Shown here: one piece after another, positions 55,586 through 64,000 of the stretch | Layout: each line of letters begins with the position of its first letter | How positions within the stretch are numbered: the first letter of the stretch is position 1 | Origin: Macrosoma leucophasiata | Taxonomy: Eukaryota; Arthropoda; Insecta; Lepidoptera; Hedylidae | NCBI GenBank assembly: GCA_036365455.1 | Contig: JAWQUS010000008.1 | Location: forward strand, 15,979,501 to 16,043,500 | Reading direction: 5' to 3' | Length of the DNA: 64,000 nt | Program-made: the position numbers and the translations under genes | Notes under the pieces: generated by a model | Told to the model about the DNA's origin: nothing | The model's input: only the letters and a program-made list of their open reading frames with translations | Database searches by the model: none

Positions 55586-55980
55586 ACACCCGGATACCAC
55601 TATTCCATTGAGGTGGCAAAACTCGATCGACTAGAAAAAAGATCATATCTATTAATTAATTTAAATATAAAAGTAATTTAAATTGCTTACATAACCTGAT
55701 AATAGAAAGGACAGATGAATAAAAACTTAATACTTAACCCTCAGGCGTTCGCCGATTGCCCGTTGAAGTAGACTAGTGCCGCCTCTAAACGAGCTGACTA
55801 ACGATCACTCCTTACTTGTTTTCGTATCTTGGGTCCCATTAGGTGGCTATTGACATTGATCCGCAAAATGTGACGGTATTGCTAGCAAGCCAACTATATA
55901 TACTATATATCTCAATATCTCTATCGGCGATCCGAGGACCAAACCCTACGGCTGTATAATACCATGTCATCAAAGGACAT
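55586..55980. other. Intergenic DNA
   Basis: Nothing supported. Confidence 0.4.
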
Positions 55981-55984
55981 AAAT

Positions 55985-56095
55985 ATATCTTCACGCCAGG
56001 CCACAGACTCTCTGCCTCAGGGTAAGCAGAGAGTGTGGAGCGCTAGATATCCCGGTCCTGACACACCTCCTGTACCTCATCTAATTCATCATATT
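55985..56095 (-). pseudogene. RTE family A 3' fragment (minus)
   Basis: TCTTCACGCCAGGCCACAGA, GCAGAGAGTGTGGAGCGCTA and CCCGGTCCTGACACACCTCC are the reverse complement of the family 3' end. Confidence 0.7.
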
Positions 56096-56154
56096 GTAGT
56101 GATTATCCGAATTCCTCTACTGAGAATCTGGCGCCAGTATATGACAAGGCACAT

Positions 56155-56450
56155 TTGTACTGGTGGTAGAGCTACAGTAACGGAGCTCGCGGGCGTGGGC
56201 ACCACCGCTTTGCCCAATCTACTTGCCGCTAAATGCTAGTGTTTAGCACTATCGTGTTCCGGTCAAGTGGTAATGTAAAGACCTGTAATTTCCGGCTCAG
56301 AGTCATAATATCTTACTCCTGAGGAGAGGCAACGCATCTACATTGAAGTCTCTGGTTTCATGTTGATGTTTATATTCTACAGTATTACTTACCATCAATG
56401 TTGACTGTATGCTTGTTTGCCACTTCATTACATAAAAGACTAGAAGTAAA
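56155..56450 (-). repeat. Interspersed repeat family R2, near full length (minus)
   Basis: Reverse complement from CTGGTGGTAGAGCTACAGTA to GTTTGCCACTTCATTACATA. Confidence 0.75.
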
Positions 56451-57075
56451 ATACGAACGACAAAAAGAGATCACGTTTTAAATTGATAACATAACCTGAA
56501 AATGGTTGGAAACAAAGGGAAGGACAGACGAAGAAAAGCTAAATACTAAAACCATAAGTAAATAAAATAATACTTAAATTCTTAAGAGAAGGACCCGCTA
56601 TCACTCGTTAATTGTTTTATATTTCGCCATAATGACGTCTCGGAACGGTACGAACAACCAACAAAAAGAATCTGGAATTTCTTTAAACATTTCACAAGTT
56701 ACACAACGCGTTCGACACAAAGGACGCGTTCCTTTTCCATTATGAAACATAATTCCTCAGACGCTCAGACGACGAGTTTTATTCAAATGCACAAATTGAG
56801 AAGTTTTGTATTTTACCTTCTACGCATCACATTCATCTGATCAGTGAAATTGTAGCTTTTACCGTTCTTACTGTAAAATAATCTCAATGTTATATTATCT
56901 TTTTTATTCATGTGATTCTTCTGAGATCTTCTTTTACTGCTGGACTGAATGGAATCATTTTAAAGTTTTTTTGTACCTCAAAAATTAATTTGAAAATTAA
57001 AACGTAAAATGAAGGGTTCTATTTTATTAGGACACCCTGATGGACACGTGACACGCCACCAAGAGTAAAAAATTG
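56451..57075. other. Intergenic DNA
   Basis: Nothing supported. Confidence 0.4.
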
Positions 57076-57077
57076 TA

Positions 57078-57288
57078 CAGTACTCAACAATTAATATTGC
57101 ACATCGAGCCTACGAAAGAGACGATCGTCTCGTTTCGACTTTGTAGAGCGTTATCTCTGCTGCACACTGCCTACGTAAGCACTGTCAGTCCGGTTTTGGT
57201 CAAAACTTGATCAAAATGGTCGACATACGTCAAATAGGTACGGTGCGAAATAGGTAACGCTCTACAGACCCGAAATAAGCCGAAGTCG
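57078..57288. mobile_element. Tc1/mariner-type MITE, right TIR missing
   Basis: TA then CAGTACTCAACAATTAATAT. Runs to ACCCGAAATAAGCCGAAGTC, where homology stops before the second TIR. Confidence 0.8.
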
Positions 57289-57504
57289 AACTATTATAGG
57301 TAAGTGAATAATAGTAGGTAGCGTATAAAAAATAAATGCTATGATACATTTCTACAATTTAGATAAATTATTCATCTTTTCGTCGCTAATTAAAAGTGTA
57401 GGAAGTTTAAGAAGTGTATGTATATATTTTATCTTTACGCCTGATACCTATTTTCATTATTCAGTATTTTTGGACCATTATTTATTTTATTTTTGTTTAT
57501 AATA

Positions 57505-57755
57505 ATGGCAACCCATTATACTTCCCACTGCTCGGCACGAGTCTCTGCCCTTTTTCGGGGGGAGGCCTGAAGCTTACTCCACCACGCTGCTCCAATGCGG
57601 GTTGGTGGATTATTATTCGCTTAATTTTATATTTGTAATTTGACCTATCACAAGCAAATTCTATTATTTCCAAGCGATGAAATAAATGTTTGAGTTTGAG
57701 TTTATGGGGAGGCTTTTGTCCAGCCGTGGACGTTTTTCTGCTGAAGTGAAGATCT
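57505..57755. mobile_element. Mosaic of three retroelement 3' ends
   Basis: 57505-57608 is the 3' part of the 5S-like SINE (minus). 57612-57705 is the plus-strand 3' end of the CR1-like LINE at 27060 with TTTGAGTTTGAG. 57706-57755 is an RTE-like 3' end (GGGAGGCTTTTGTCCAGCCG). Confidence 0.75.
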
Positions 57756-57934
57756 CAGACTAATGGAATCATCTATCCTTATTCCATTAGTCCTAGAGAA
57801 GGTACCTATATATTTGTACAGGTACCTTAGGTAGGCTATTCTTTCTGTAATTAATGGATTTTGACTAGGGGACTTGAATTATTGCGTCGCTTGATACATA
57901 TTCACAAATTGTTTGTACCTATAATAATAATATA

Positions 57935-58290
57935 ATAATGGCAACCCATTATACGTCCCACTGCTGGGCACGAGTCTCTCCCCTTTTTGGGGGGAGGCCT
58001 GGAGCCCACTCCACCACGCTGCTCCAATGCGGATTGGTGGAGGTGGGTGGGTTAGTGGCCAACCCACTGTCGGGTGTTTTCAAACCGCCCATAAGGCCTC
58101 CGACAAGGTTTAACGACTGCTATCCATCGATAGCAACCGGGACCGACGGCTTAACGTGCCCTCCGAAGCACGGAAACGCGCATTTAATTTGCCACTTGCG
58201 GTCACCCATCACACTACCCGACCGCGCCCGTAGTGCTTAACCGAGCACATCGCTTACGATCTACACCAGCCGCTGGGCCATGCGCGCTTC
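57935..58290 (-). mobile_element. SINE with 5S rRNA-like head
   Basis: Read on the minus strand, the head (58290-58190) contains GGTTAAGCACTACGGGCGCG and GTGTGATGGGTGACCGC. These line up with the AAGCAxxxxCGGGCGCGGT and GGATGGGTGACCGC internal-promoter region of 5S rRNA. The body then runs to an RTE-like end, CCCAGCAGTGGGACGTATAA, and TGGGTTGCCATTATTATT. This is the layout of SINE3-type (5S-derived) elements. Confidence 0.75.
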
Positions 58291-58547
58291 TACCTATACC
58301 TAAAACTTATTACCAGTCTGGAATACTAGCAGCCATGTATTTTCATTAACGCTGCGACAATATTTTCAAGGTTTACTTAGCAAATCAGTGCCAGACATTT
58401 TAGTGGTTAAAGTTCAGTAAGTACCTAAATGTTGGAAGCCGAGACTTGGCAGTGAGCCGACAATAAGCGGGTAAAATAAGACATACCAAAAACTTACGAT
58501 TGTTCTGCTGAACATTACGTAAATGCAAAAATTAAAAACGTTACTTC

Positions 58548-58745
58548 ACGCCTTTATTCGTCGAAGCGATAGGCAGAGTTGAGTGCATACAAACACTCAC
58601 CACTCTCCAGTATCGCTTTTAAGTCCCATTGACTGAACACATAATTTAATGGAAATAAACTCAATAAATACTTATACTCTCCAACCCGAGCATTGAACCC
58701 AGCACTTCAGTGTACCCGTAGTGACACTACTATGCCATCGAGCCA
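58548..58745 (-). mobile_element. tRNA-derived SINE, family C (minus)
   Basis: The minus strand reads CTGGCTCGATGGCATAGTAG (A-box region) and GCTGGGTTCAATGCTCGGGT (B box), then an AT-rich body ending TTCACGCCTT-like on the plus strand. Single copy in the window. Confidence 0.6.
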
Positions 58746-59030
58746 GTTTATGATGGCATATGATAGATGGCATGGATGTTAGTTTATTTAAGAGTTTTTA
58801 ATGTAGTGAAATCAACTGTTTGTTTTCTGAAATAAATTTAAAAATATACCTAATTACACCTAATAAATTACTAAACTTTTTTCTAAGAACCCTTAAGGGT
58901 CTCGAAGTGCATGACGAGGGTTAATTACACACATGTAGTGCTTTCTGTACCCTATTAGGCTCAAAACCAGTATTTTTTTTAGTCTTAAGAGCCATCATTA
59001 ATTAATCACTTAACTACCACATATTTTTTT
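58746..59030. other. Intergenic DNA
   Basis: Nothing supported. Confidence 0.4.
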
Positions 59031-59031
59031 A

Positions 59032-59310
59032 TGTATTAAAAGTGGCAAACAACCATGCAGTTCACATTGATGTTAAGTGATGACTGCAGGTGTCCCACAC
59101 AAAAATCAAGGTCAAAATGCAGATGCGGTACCACTCCTGCGGCCTAAGGTTGTTATGCCTCTGTGCCGGTAATTACAGGACCGTATATTACCACCTGACC
59201 AGAACACGATAGTGCTGAACACTACCATTTAGCGGCAAGTATGCCTATTAGGTAATGCGGTGGTGCCTACACCCGCGAGCTCCGTCACTGGAGCTCTACC
59301 ACCAGTAAAA
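59032..59310 (+). repeat. Interspersed repeat family R2, near full length
   Basis: AAAAGTGGCAAACAACCATG to GAGCTCCGTCACTGGAGCTC and TACCACCAGTAAAA. One of the least degraded copies. Confidence 0.8.
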
Positions 59311-59814
59311 GTAAAAAAGTAACTACCACTAGTTTTTCTAGCTTTAGCTCTGTGTTCGTTTGATGTAAATCAACCTTAAAGTTGTTTTAATTCTTCGATT
59401 CATCGTGCCACGATGAACATCATAAACTGAGGAGGTAATGAAATTATTAAATAAATTGAACCAAGACAAATCAAGACAGGCCCTTCGCTAAGCTTCGCAA
59501 AGACAAAGATTTCGTCTTTGCAAATGACTTTACGTGATTGCCACATTTGTACACGTGAACAAGCCACACAGATAAGAAAGTTGTAAACGACACCATTACG
59601 CAATTCGGGCGTATCAAGATTTCTCAGCAAATGTACCGGAACACTCTTTTTGCCTCAATTTATGAAAAAGCCCTTGTGACTGAAAAGAGTTTAAACTCTA
59701 TCAGTGTGAAGCAGCTCAAGATCATTTTATTTTATATTTTTAACATTGTTTAGTTGTATTACAAACGGCCCTACTCTTGGCTCTAGGAGCTTCATGAAGC
59801 ACCTCTAAAATAAT
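59311..59814. other. Intergenic DNA
   Basis: A 76-codon minus-strand frame (59400-59630) has no family signature and is not called. Confidence 0.4.
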
Positions 59815-59968
59815 GTATCTTCACGCCAGGTCCCTAACGGGGTAGGCAGAGAGTGTAGAGCGCCAGACATCCCGGTTCTGACAAACCTCTCGTGCCTCGT
59901 CTACCTTCATCATTCTCTTCATACATGCACGCCGATTCCTAAGACTTTTGACCCCACCATCAGACAGG
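59815..59968 (-). pseudogene. RTE family A 3' end (minus)
   Basis: Nearly identical to 47972-48125. Stops at CAGACAG, exactly where the 93-bp direct repeat begins. Confidence 0.85.
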
Positions 59969-60061
59969 AATACTTCCAAGATGCTCAGTTTCTAAGGATA
60001 AGAAATATTGCACTTGAAACTTTTTCCCATTATATTTCAAGCGCCAGATTTAATAACTAAA
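59969..60061 (+). repeat. 93-bp perfect direct repeat, copy 1
   Basis: AATACTTCCAAGATGCTCAG through CGCCAGATTTAATAACTAAA, identical to 60456-60548. Confidence 0.9.
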
Positions 60062-60121
60062 ATAATGCTCAGGCGATTAAACATTGAAAGAAAGCAAGAA
60101 CATATTAAAGCACAAATCATG

Positions 60122-60410
60122 TTAAGTAAGTGGCAAACTGTTGCAAGTGGCAAGGTGTTATGCCTCTGTGCCGGAAATTACAGGGCCGTACATTACCACC
60201 TGACCGGATTACGATAGTGCTGAACACTACCATTTAGTGGCAAGTATCAAGCAAGGTAATGCGGTGGTGCCTACGTCCGCGTAGCTCTACCAACAGTAAA
60301 AACGTTGTTGACTATTCTAACTTGTGAGTCGTGCACTCGTATAGGCTGCTGTCAACACTTTACATCAATGTGAACAACATGCTTGTTTGCCACTTCCAGT
60401 ACATAAAAAA
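60122..60410 (+). repeat. R2 pieces in opposite orientations
   Basis: 60122-60300 (plus) holds GTGCCGGAAATTACAGGGCC and GCGGTGGTGCC. 60338-60410 (minus) holds the 5' part TGCTTGTTTGCCACTTCCAG. Confidence 0.65.
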
Positions 60411-60455
60411 ACGTGAAGAAAAACAACACTAGGAAGATTTAAAGTGTCAATCATC

Positions 60456-60548
60456 AATACTTCCAAGATGCTCAGTTTCTAAGGATAAGAAATATTGCAC
60501 TTGAAACTTTTTCCCATTATATTTCAAGCGCCAGATTTAATAACTAAA
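60456..60548 (+). repeat. 93-bp perfect direct repeat, copy 2
   Basis: Identical to 59969-60061. The 394 bases between the copies consist mainly of R2 fragments. Confidence 0.9.
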
Positions 60549-60879
60549 TTAACTTTAATTGATCATACATCACGGACTTTACTCATGCTCGGAATATTAT
60601 ACGGAACTGAAACTTGTACAAGTTAGTGGTATAGATTTAAATGGAAGCCTCAGTTTTGCAATGTATTAGTTTATAGATTCAACTTAGGTAGAGTTTCTCA
60701 AACTTATGCGAGTTTCTCAAACTTATTTCGTGTACTAGCTACTTTGAGACTCAGTTGTTGCCTAGCAAATACGTACGTACTTTAGTATCTTCTTAATCTT
60801 GTACTTTTCTTGACTTGAAATTAGCATATTCATAAAAATACATTAGTTTAAGAGATTTTAGGTTTCAGGTGTCTTTCAA

Positions 60880-60985
60880 TGCAACGCATCTTCATTTTGA
60901 CTACCGGTTTTTGTGTACATGTCTTTATGCTGCACTATTTACTTACCATCTACGTGCACTGCGTGTTATTTTCATTACATAAAAA
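60880..60985 (-). repeat. Degenerate R2 5' fragment (minus)
   Basis: AACGCATCTTCATTTTGACT, GTTTTTGTGTACATGTC and TTACCATCTACGTGCAC. Confidence 0.5.
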
Positions 60986-60988
60986 AGC

Positions 60989-61255
60989 TTGTGTTCCAAA
61001 CCCAAGATTAAAATGCGTTGTTCAATAAACGCCAGAAGGGTCAAATGGTCCGGCTCCATTTCTCTGGGTAAACGTTATATTTATTTAGAAAGTGATGACG
61101 ATGACAAAATGAATATTGAATTTTGTGTCAATAGTCCTTTGGCACTTAAGACATCGTTGTTGAAGTATGCTGCTGATATAGGTAATAATAAAGAAACTGG
61201 GAAACATGTTTCGTGTTTACCTACTACACAAAAAGAACACAAGGGAATGTTTTAA
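60989..61255 (+). CDS. Unrecognised short open frame, possible exon
   Basis: About 80 codons are open directly after an R2 fragment. RCSINARRVKWSGSISLGKR, LESDDDDKMNIEFCVNSPLA and LKTSLLKYAADIG look protein-like, with an acidic stretch and little low complexity. A GTAATA donor-like site follows ADIG at about 61179. I do not recognise a family. It is on the opposite strand from, and tail to tail with, the gene at 61442-62815. Chance is a fair alternative. Confidence 0.2.
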   Translation: MCSKPKIKMRCSINARRVKWSGSISLGKRYIYLESDDDDKMNIEFCVNSPLALKTSLLKYAADIGNNKETGKHVSCLPTTQKEHKGMF

Positions 61256-61441
61256 CGGTTTACAGTATAACCAAGTTCTGATTATGTATGATATTTACCT
61301 TGTAATTAAACGTTTAAATCCTTATAAAATACATACGAATTTTCGCAAAAAGTAATGTTTAATTATTTAATGGAAAACAAATGTTCACACCTGAATAAAG
61401 CCGTGTATTCAAAATGCATTTTCTTGTTCGACACCACCGTT

Positions 61442-62815
61442 TCATAATCTACACCAGTACATTCCAGATCGTATTCTATTATATTCCGGTAATCCTTCTG
61501 TTGGGCCGACAGCAGCCACAGCTGGGCACTGGTCGTACAAATATTTGTCAGCTATCTGTTTTATATCTTGTACCGTAACTAGTGACAATTCAGCATATAT
61601 ATCCGACAGTGACTTTCCCTTTGAATTGTACATTATCTGTAAACCAATATCAAAAGAAGAATTCGAAGAACCCATCACTTTCTTCGTTAAGTACATTTTT
61701 GCTAAATTTACAGCTCTTTGTAAATCAGAATCCACGGTGCTGATGCACAAATGCATCCATCTTTCTTGAACATTGATCAACATATCATCTAAATCATGCA
61801 AATTTCCGACAAAGTATATACCCCATAAACCAACATCTCTGTAAGGGAAGTAAAATGACTTAAAACTCTCGCAAAGATCAGACGTAGCAGCTGCTCGTGC
61901 CAAGGGCCAGCCATGTCTGTCACTTCCACCTTGACTCTTGTCCCAAGATCCTATAACACAGCTCGCTATCAAAAGTTTTAAATACTCAGAACTACTGTAA
62001 CCTGGAACTTCAACGCTGATAGCAACATGGGCGAAAGGCATCGAATCATCCCGATATATTATTTGTGACCCTGTGAATCGGCTTGGAATACGTTTTTCGC
62101 TACAATCTGGCGATGGTATACAACCAATATTCATCTGAGCATAGCGTGCCAAGTCTCTGTGGAATATCCCACCCGACGCCGCTATAATTAATTTTGACGG
62201 AACATAATTATCTCTCATATATTTAACGACCATATTTCTATTAAACTTTAATATATTTGTGGAAGGTCCAATTACGGGAAATCCTAAAGGCGTACCTTGA
62301 AATGCAGTTTCGTGTAAGTAGTCAAAAACAACTTTTTTAGGATCATTATCAGCATCGTGCAATTCAATAAAAATATTTTCTTTTTCCGCCTCTATTTCAG
62401 ATTCTGATAATTTGAGATCATAGATTATTTTGCAAAGAATACCAAGTACTTCGGGAGTATTCTCTGCAATACATTTAGCGGAGAAAACTTGATATTCTCT
62501 AGTGGTGAAAACATTAATTCTTGCACCGATATTAGCCAATGTGTCCATGAGTTGTGATTTATCCATAGAATGAAAGCCTTTATAAGCAATACGTTCTATA
62601 AAGTGAGTTATACCATTGTTATCGGAAGTTTCATTTACAGATCCAGCTTCGACAAATAGCGAAACACATGCTAATGGTGAATGGGACTCTTCGGTAGCTA
62701 CTCGCACTCCATTAGATAGCACTGATGTTTGAATACTTGAAAATTGGGAACCAAATATGCGACATCGCAAGTTATGATTATAACATCTTGTAAGTTGCGA
62801 CGATAATTTAAACAT
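61442..62815 (-). CDS. MPP-beta / cytochrome bc1 core protein 1 paralog, intronless (457 aa)
   Basis: An uninterrupted frame. Residues 1-29 (MFKLSSQLTRCYNHNLRCRI...) are Arg/Lys-rich and lack acidic residues, as in a mitochondrial presequence. The M16 fold follows: LSNGVRVATEE (33-43), HFIER (71-75), GARINVFTTRE (97-107), FDYLHETAFQGTPLG (164-178), RFTGSQ (246), HVAISVEVPG, WGIYFV (331-336), and the near-invariant end DQCPAVAAVGPTEGLPEYNR plus SGMYWCRL. In active MPP-beta the zinc site is HxxEH followed 76 residues later by Glu. Here His71, Glu74 and Glu151 are kept but the second His is Arg75. Zinc-dependent peptidase activity is therefore doubtful, while a core-protein-like structural role in complex III remains possible. 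The absence of introns over 1.4 kb suggests a retrogene of the usual multi-exon parent (inference). Family is certain; function of this paralog is not. Confidence 0.93.
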   Translation of the reverse strand: MFKLSSQLTRCYNHNLRCRIFGSQFSSIQTSVLSNGVRVATEESHSPLACVSLFVEAGSVNETSDNNGITHFIERIAYKGFHSMDKSQLMDTLANIGARINVFTTREYQVFSAKCIAENTPEVLGILCKIIYDLKLSESEIEAEKENIFIELHDADNDPKKVVFDYLHETAFQGTPLGFPVIGPSTNILKFNRNMVVKYMRDNYVPSKLIIAASGGIFHRDLARYAQMNIGCIPSPDCSEKRIPSRFTGSQIIYRDDSMPFAHVAISVEVPGYSSSEYLKLLIASCVIGSWDKSQGGSDRHGWPLARAAATSDLCESFKSFYFPYRDVGLWGIYFVGNLHDLDDMLINVQERWMHLCISTVDSDLQRAVNLAKMYLTKKVMGSSNSSFDIGLQIMYNSKGKSLSDIYAELSLVTVQDIKQIADKYLYDQCPAVAAVGPTEGLPEYNRIRSGMYWCRL

Positions 62816-63590
62816 TGTTCTATTTTATATCAAAGAGTATACAATTTTATATTTTCATGCACAACATGTAAGATTGTTTGATGGTTTGATTTTATAGATC
62901 ACAGATCACTTTGACTCGTGCCATAGAGAAAGTAAAATTCTACCTCAGAGTATTAAAATAATTTGACACATGAACCATATAGATAATGTACTCTTTGACA
63001 TGAACTCATAGAAAGTCATAGTCGATTGAAATGTTTGTTATGGCGCGCAAGTGCCCAAACATGCAAATAGACGCATGCGGGTAAAAATATCCAGTGTGAC
63101 GCAAGCATTTTACCCGTCGAAGTACCAAGGCGGCAGAAACATCAGAGAGATATTTTATATAGTGCGCATGTCTCCGTTAACCACGTGTCTTTATTTTCAT
63201 TGCGCATGTGCGTTAAGGTCCTGATGCATTGTCGAATACTTCTGATATAGGCAGTATAACTCTAGATACCTAACCTTCGTCGATTCGACGAGTACACGAC
63301 AGAAAATACGCTGTCTTTTTTCGACGCGTGTGGCGATCATGGTTGCATTGCCTGTTAACTCAGCGTTCACTGAGCTCCATAGTATTTGTACACTCTTAGC
63401 TGTGCTGTTTCGGGAGGCATGCGGGTCCGACGGCTAAGTACAATATTTTTCGAGATACTCGTATGACGATTGTGTTTATCGTTTCGACGAATGTTTAGGT
63501 TTTGTTTATACTTTTCCAACTAATTTTTATAGTACATTTTTCCTGCAGTATTTTTTAATTAAAAAAAGAAATAATTCTGAAAAACTATTC
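62816..63590. other. Upstream region of the MPP-beta-like gene
   Basis: Should hold its minus-strand promoter; no clear TATA/Inr pair stands out. 63060-63120 contains GACGCATGCGGGTAAAAATA with an approximate inverted counterpart GCATTTTACCCGTCG, probably a small repeat. The GC content rises around 63300-63450. No gene seen. Confidence 0.35.
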
Positions 63591-63593
63591 TGA

Positions 63594-63869
63594 TTGTTTT
63601 ATACTCGTCATGAATTCGAATCTCACTGTCAGGAGCGAAAGTTAGGTATTCAATGGCGGATCAAACTACGAGCCTCTTGGACTACTAATAACGTGGTGTA
63701 CGTTATAAGTAGTACAAGAGCATTAACAGTTATCCTACTTGTTCTATTTTTCAGTGTAAATATAAAAGCTTCTGCCACAGAACATTTTACTGTTCAGCGT
63801 CCAAAGCTTTCGGCGCCTGCAAATAGCATTGCAAACGAGGCAAAGCTGCCAGCCTTCTGGGGACAATAG
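63594..63869 (+). other. Unrecognised 91-codon open frame
   Basis: Contains a hydrophobic run ALTVILLVLFFSVNIKA followed by SATEHFTVQRPKLSAPANSI. A signal-anchor-like segment in mid-frame is visible, but there is no start context or family match. Ends just before a repeat-like stretch. Confidence 0.2.
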
Positions 63870-63874
63870 TAGTA

Positions 63875-64000
63875 ACACACGACCGGATTCAGACCAGCGG
63901 ACCGCATCGGACTGGATTATTAATAATTCTGTCCGCCGGACTCCTCTACACACGGCCAGATTTGGTTCGGAGCGTACCGAATTCGCTGTTCGCTCCGTAC
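63875..64000. mobile_element. Left end of a possible MITE, cut by the window edge
   Basis: GC-rich, partly palindromic CGACCGGATTCAGACCAGCG, ATTATTAATAATTC and CGCTCCGTAC words resemble a terminal-repeat region. The other end is outside the window. Confidence 0.25.

Noticed and set aside
57938..58240. 100-codon plus-strand frame
   Set aside because: Lies wholly within the 5S-like SINE.
58190..58290. Genuine 5S rRNA gene
   Set aside because: Only the internal promoter half resembles 5S rRNA, terminal stems are absent, and a SINE body follows.

Overview
This window looks like lepidopteran (moth or butterfly) nuclear DNA. It is AT-rich and gene-poor, with split genes on GT-AG introns. It is full of the short interspersed repeats typical of moth genomes: tRNA-derived SINEs, a 5S-like SINE, CR1-like and RTE-like non-LTR retrotransposons, Tc1-like MITEs and a piggyBac-like relic. 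No rRNA gene, canonical tRNA gene, CRISPR array or prokaryotic operon was seen. Exon boundaries were read by eye, and no database search was possible.

Left part (1-10,200): two divergent actin-like genes lie head to tail on the minus strand. The right-hand gene is complete: four exons at 9233-9127, 8414-8184, 8011-7720 and 5829-5341 join in frame into 372 residues. It keeps the actin fold motifs, but the residues matching actin Gln137, Asp154, Asp157 and His73 are replaced. The left-hand gene shows only its first exon (2537-2191); the rest must lie beyond the left edge or be lost. Upstream of the complete gene are two further, decayed copies of its first exon.

Middle part (10,200-61,000): mostly repeats. 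The main items are a near-complete two-ORF CR1-like retrotransposon (27,060-31,300, minus); a 1.86 kb long-TIR DNA transposon (23,885-25,740) whose pre-insertion sequence survives as a nearby inverted paralog; a second inverted-repeat unit (32,205-34,440); a piggyBac-like element reduced to its transposase tail (40,976-42,070); a 430 bp fold-back structure (46,571-47,001); and two copies of a SINE with a 5S rRNA-like head. One GC3-rich, splice-acceptor-led open stretch (37,233-37,340, plus) may be the last exon of an otherwise unseen host gene.

Right part (61,000-64,000): an intronless 457-residue minus-strand gene (62,815-61,442) is a divergent paralog of mitochondrial processing peptidase beta / cytochrome bc1 core protein 1. 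Its HxxEH zinc motif has become HFIER. The lack of introns suggests a retrogene.

The host genes do not form an operon or an obvious pathway. What they share is the pattern of duplicated, fast-diverging paralogs of housekeeping proteins with altered active sites. In insects such paralogs are often germline- or testis-biased, but that is inference.
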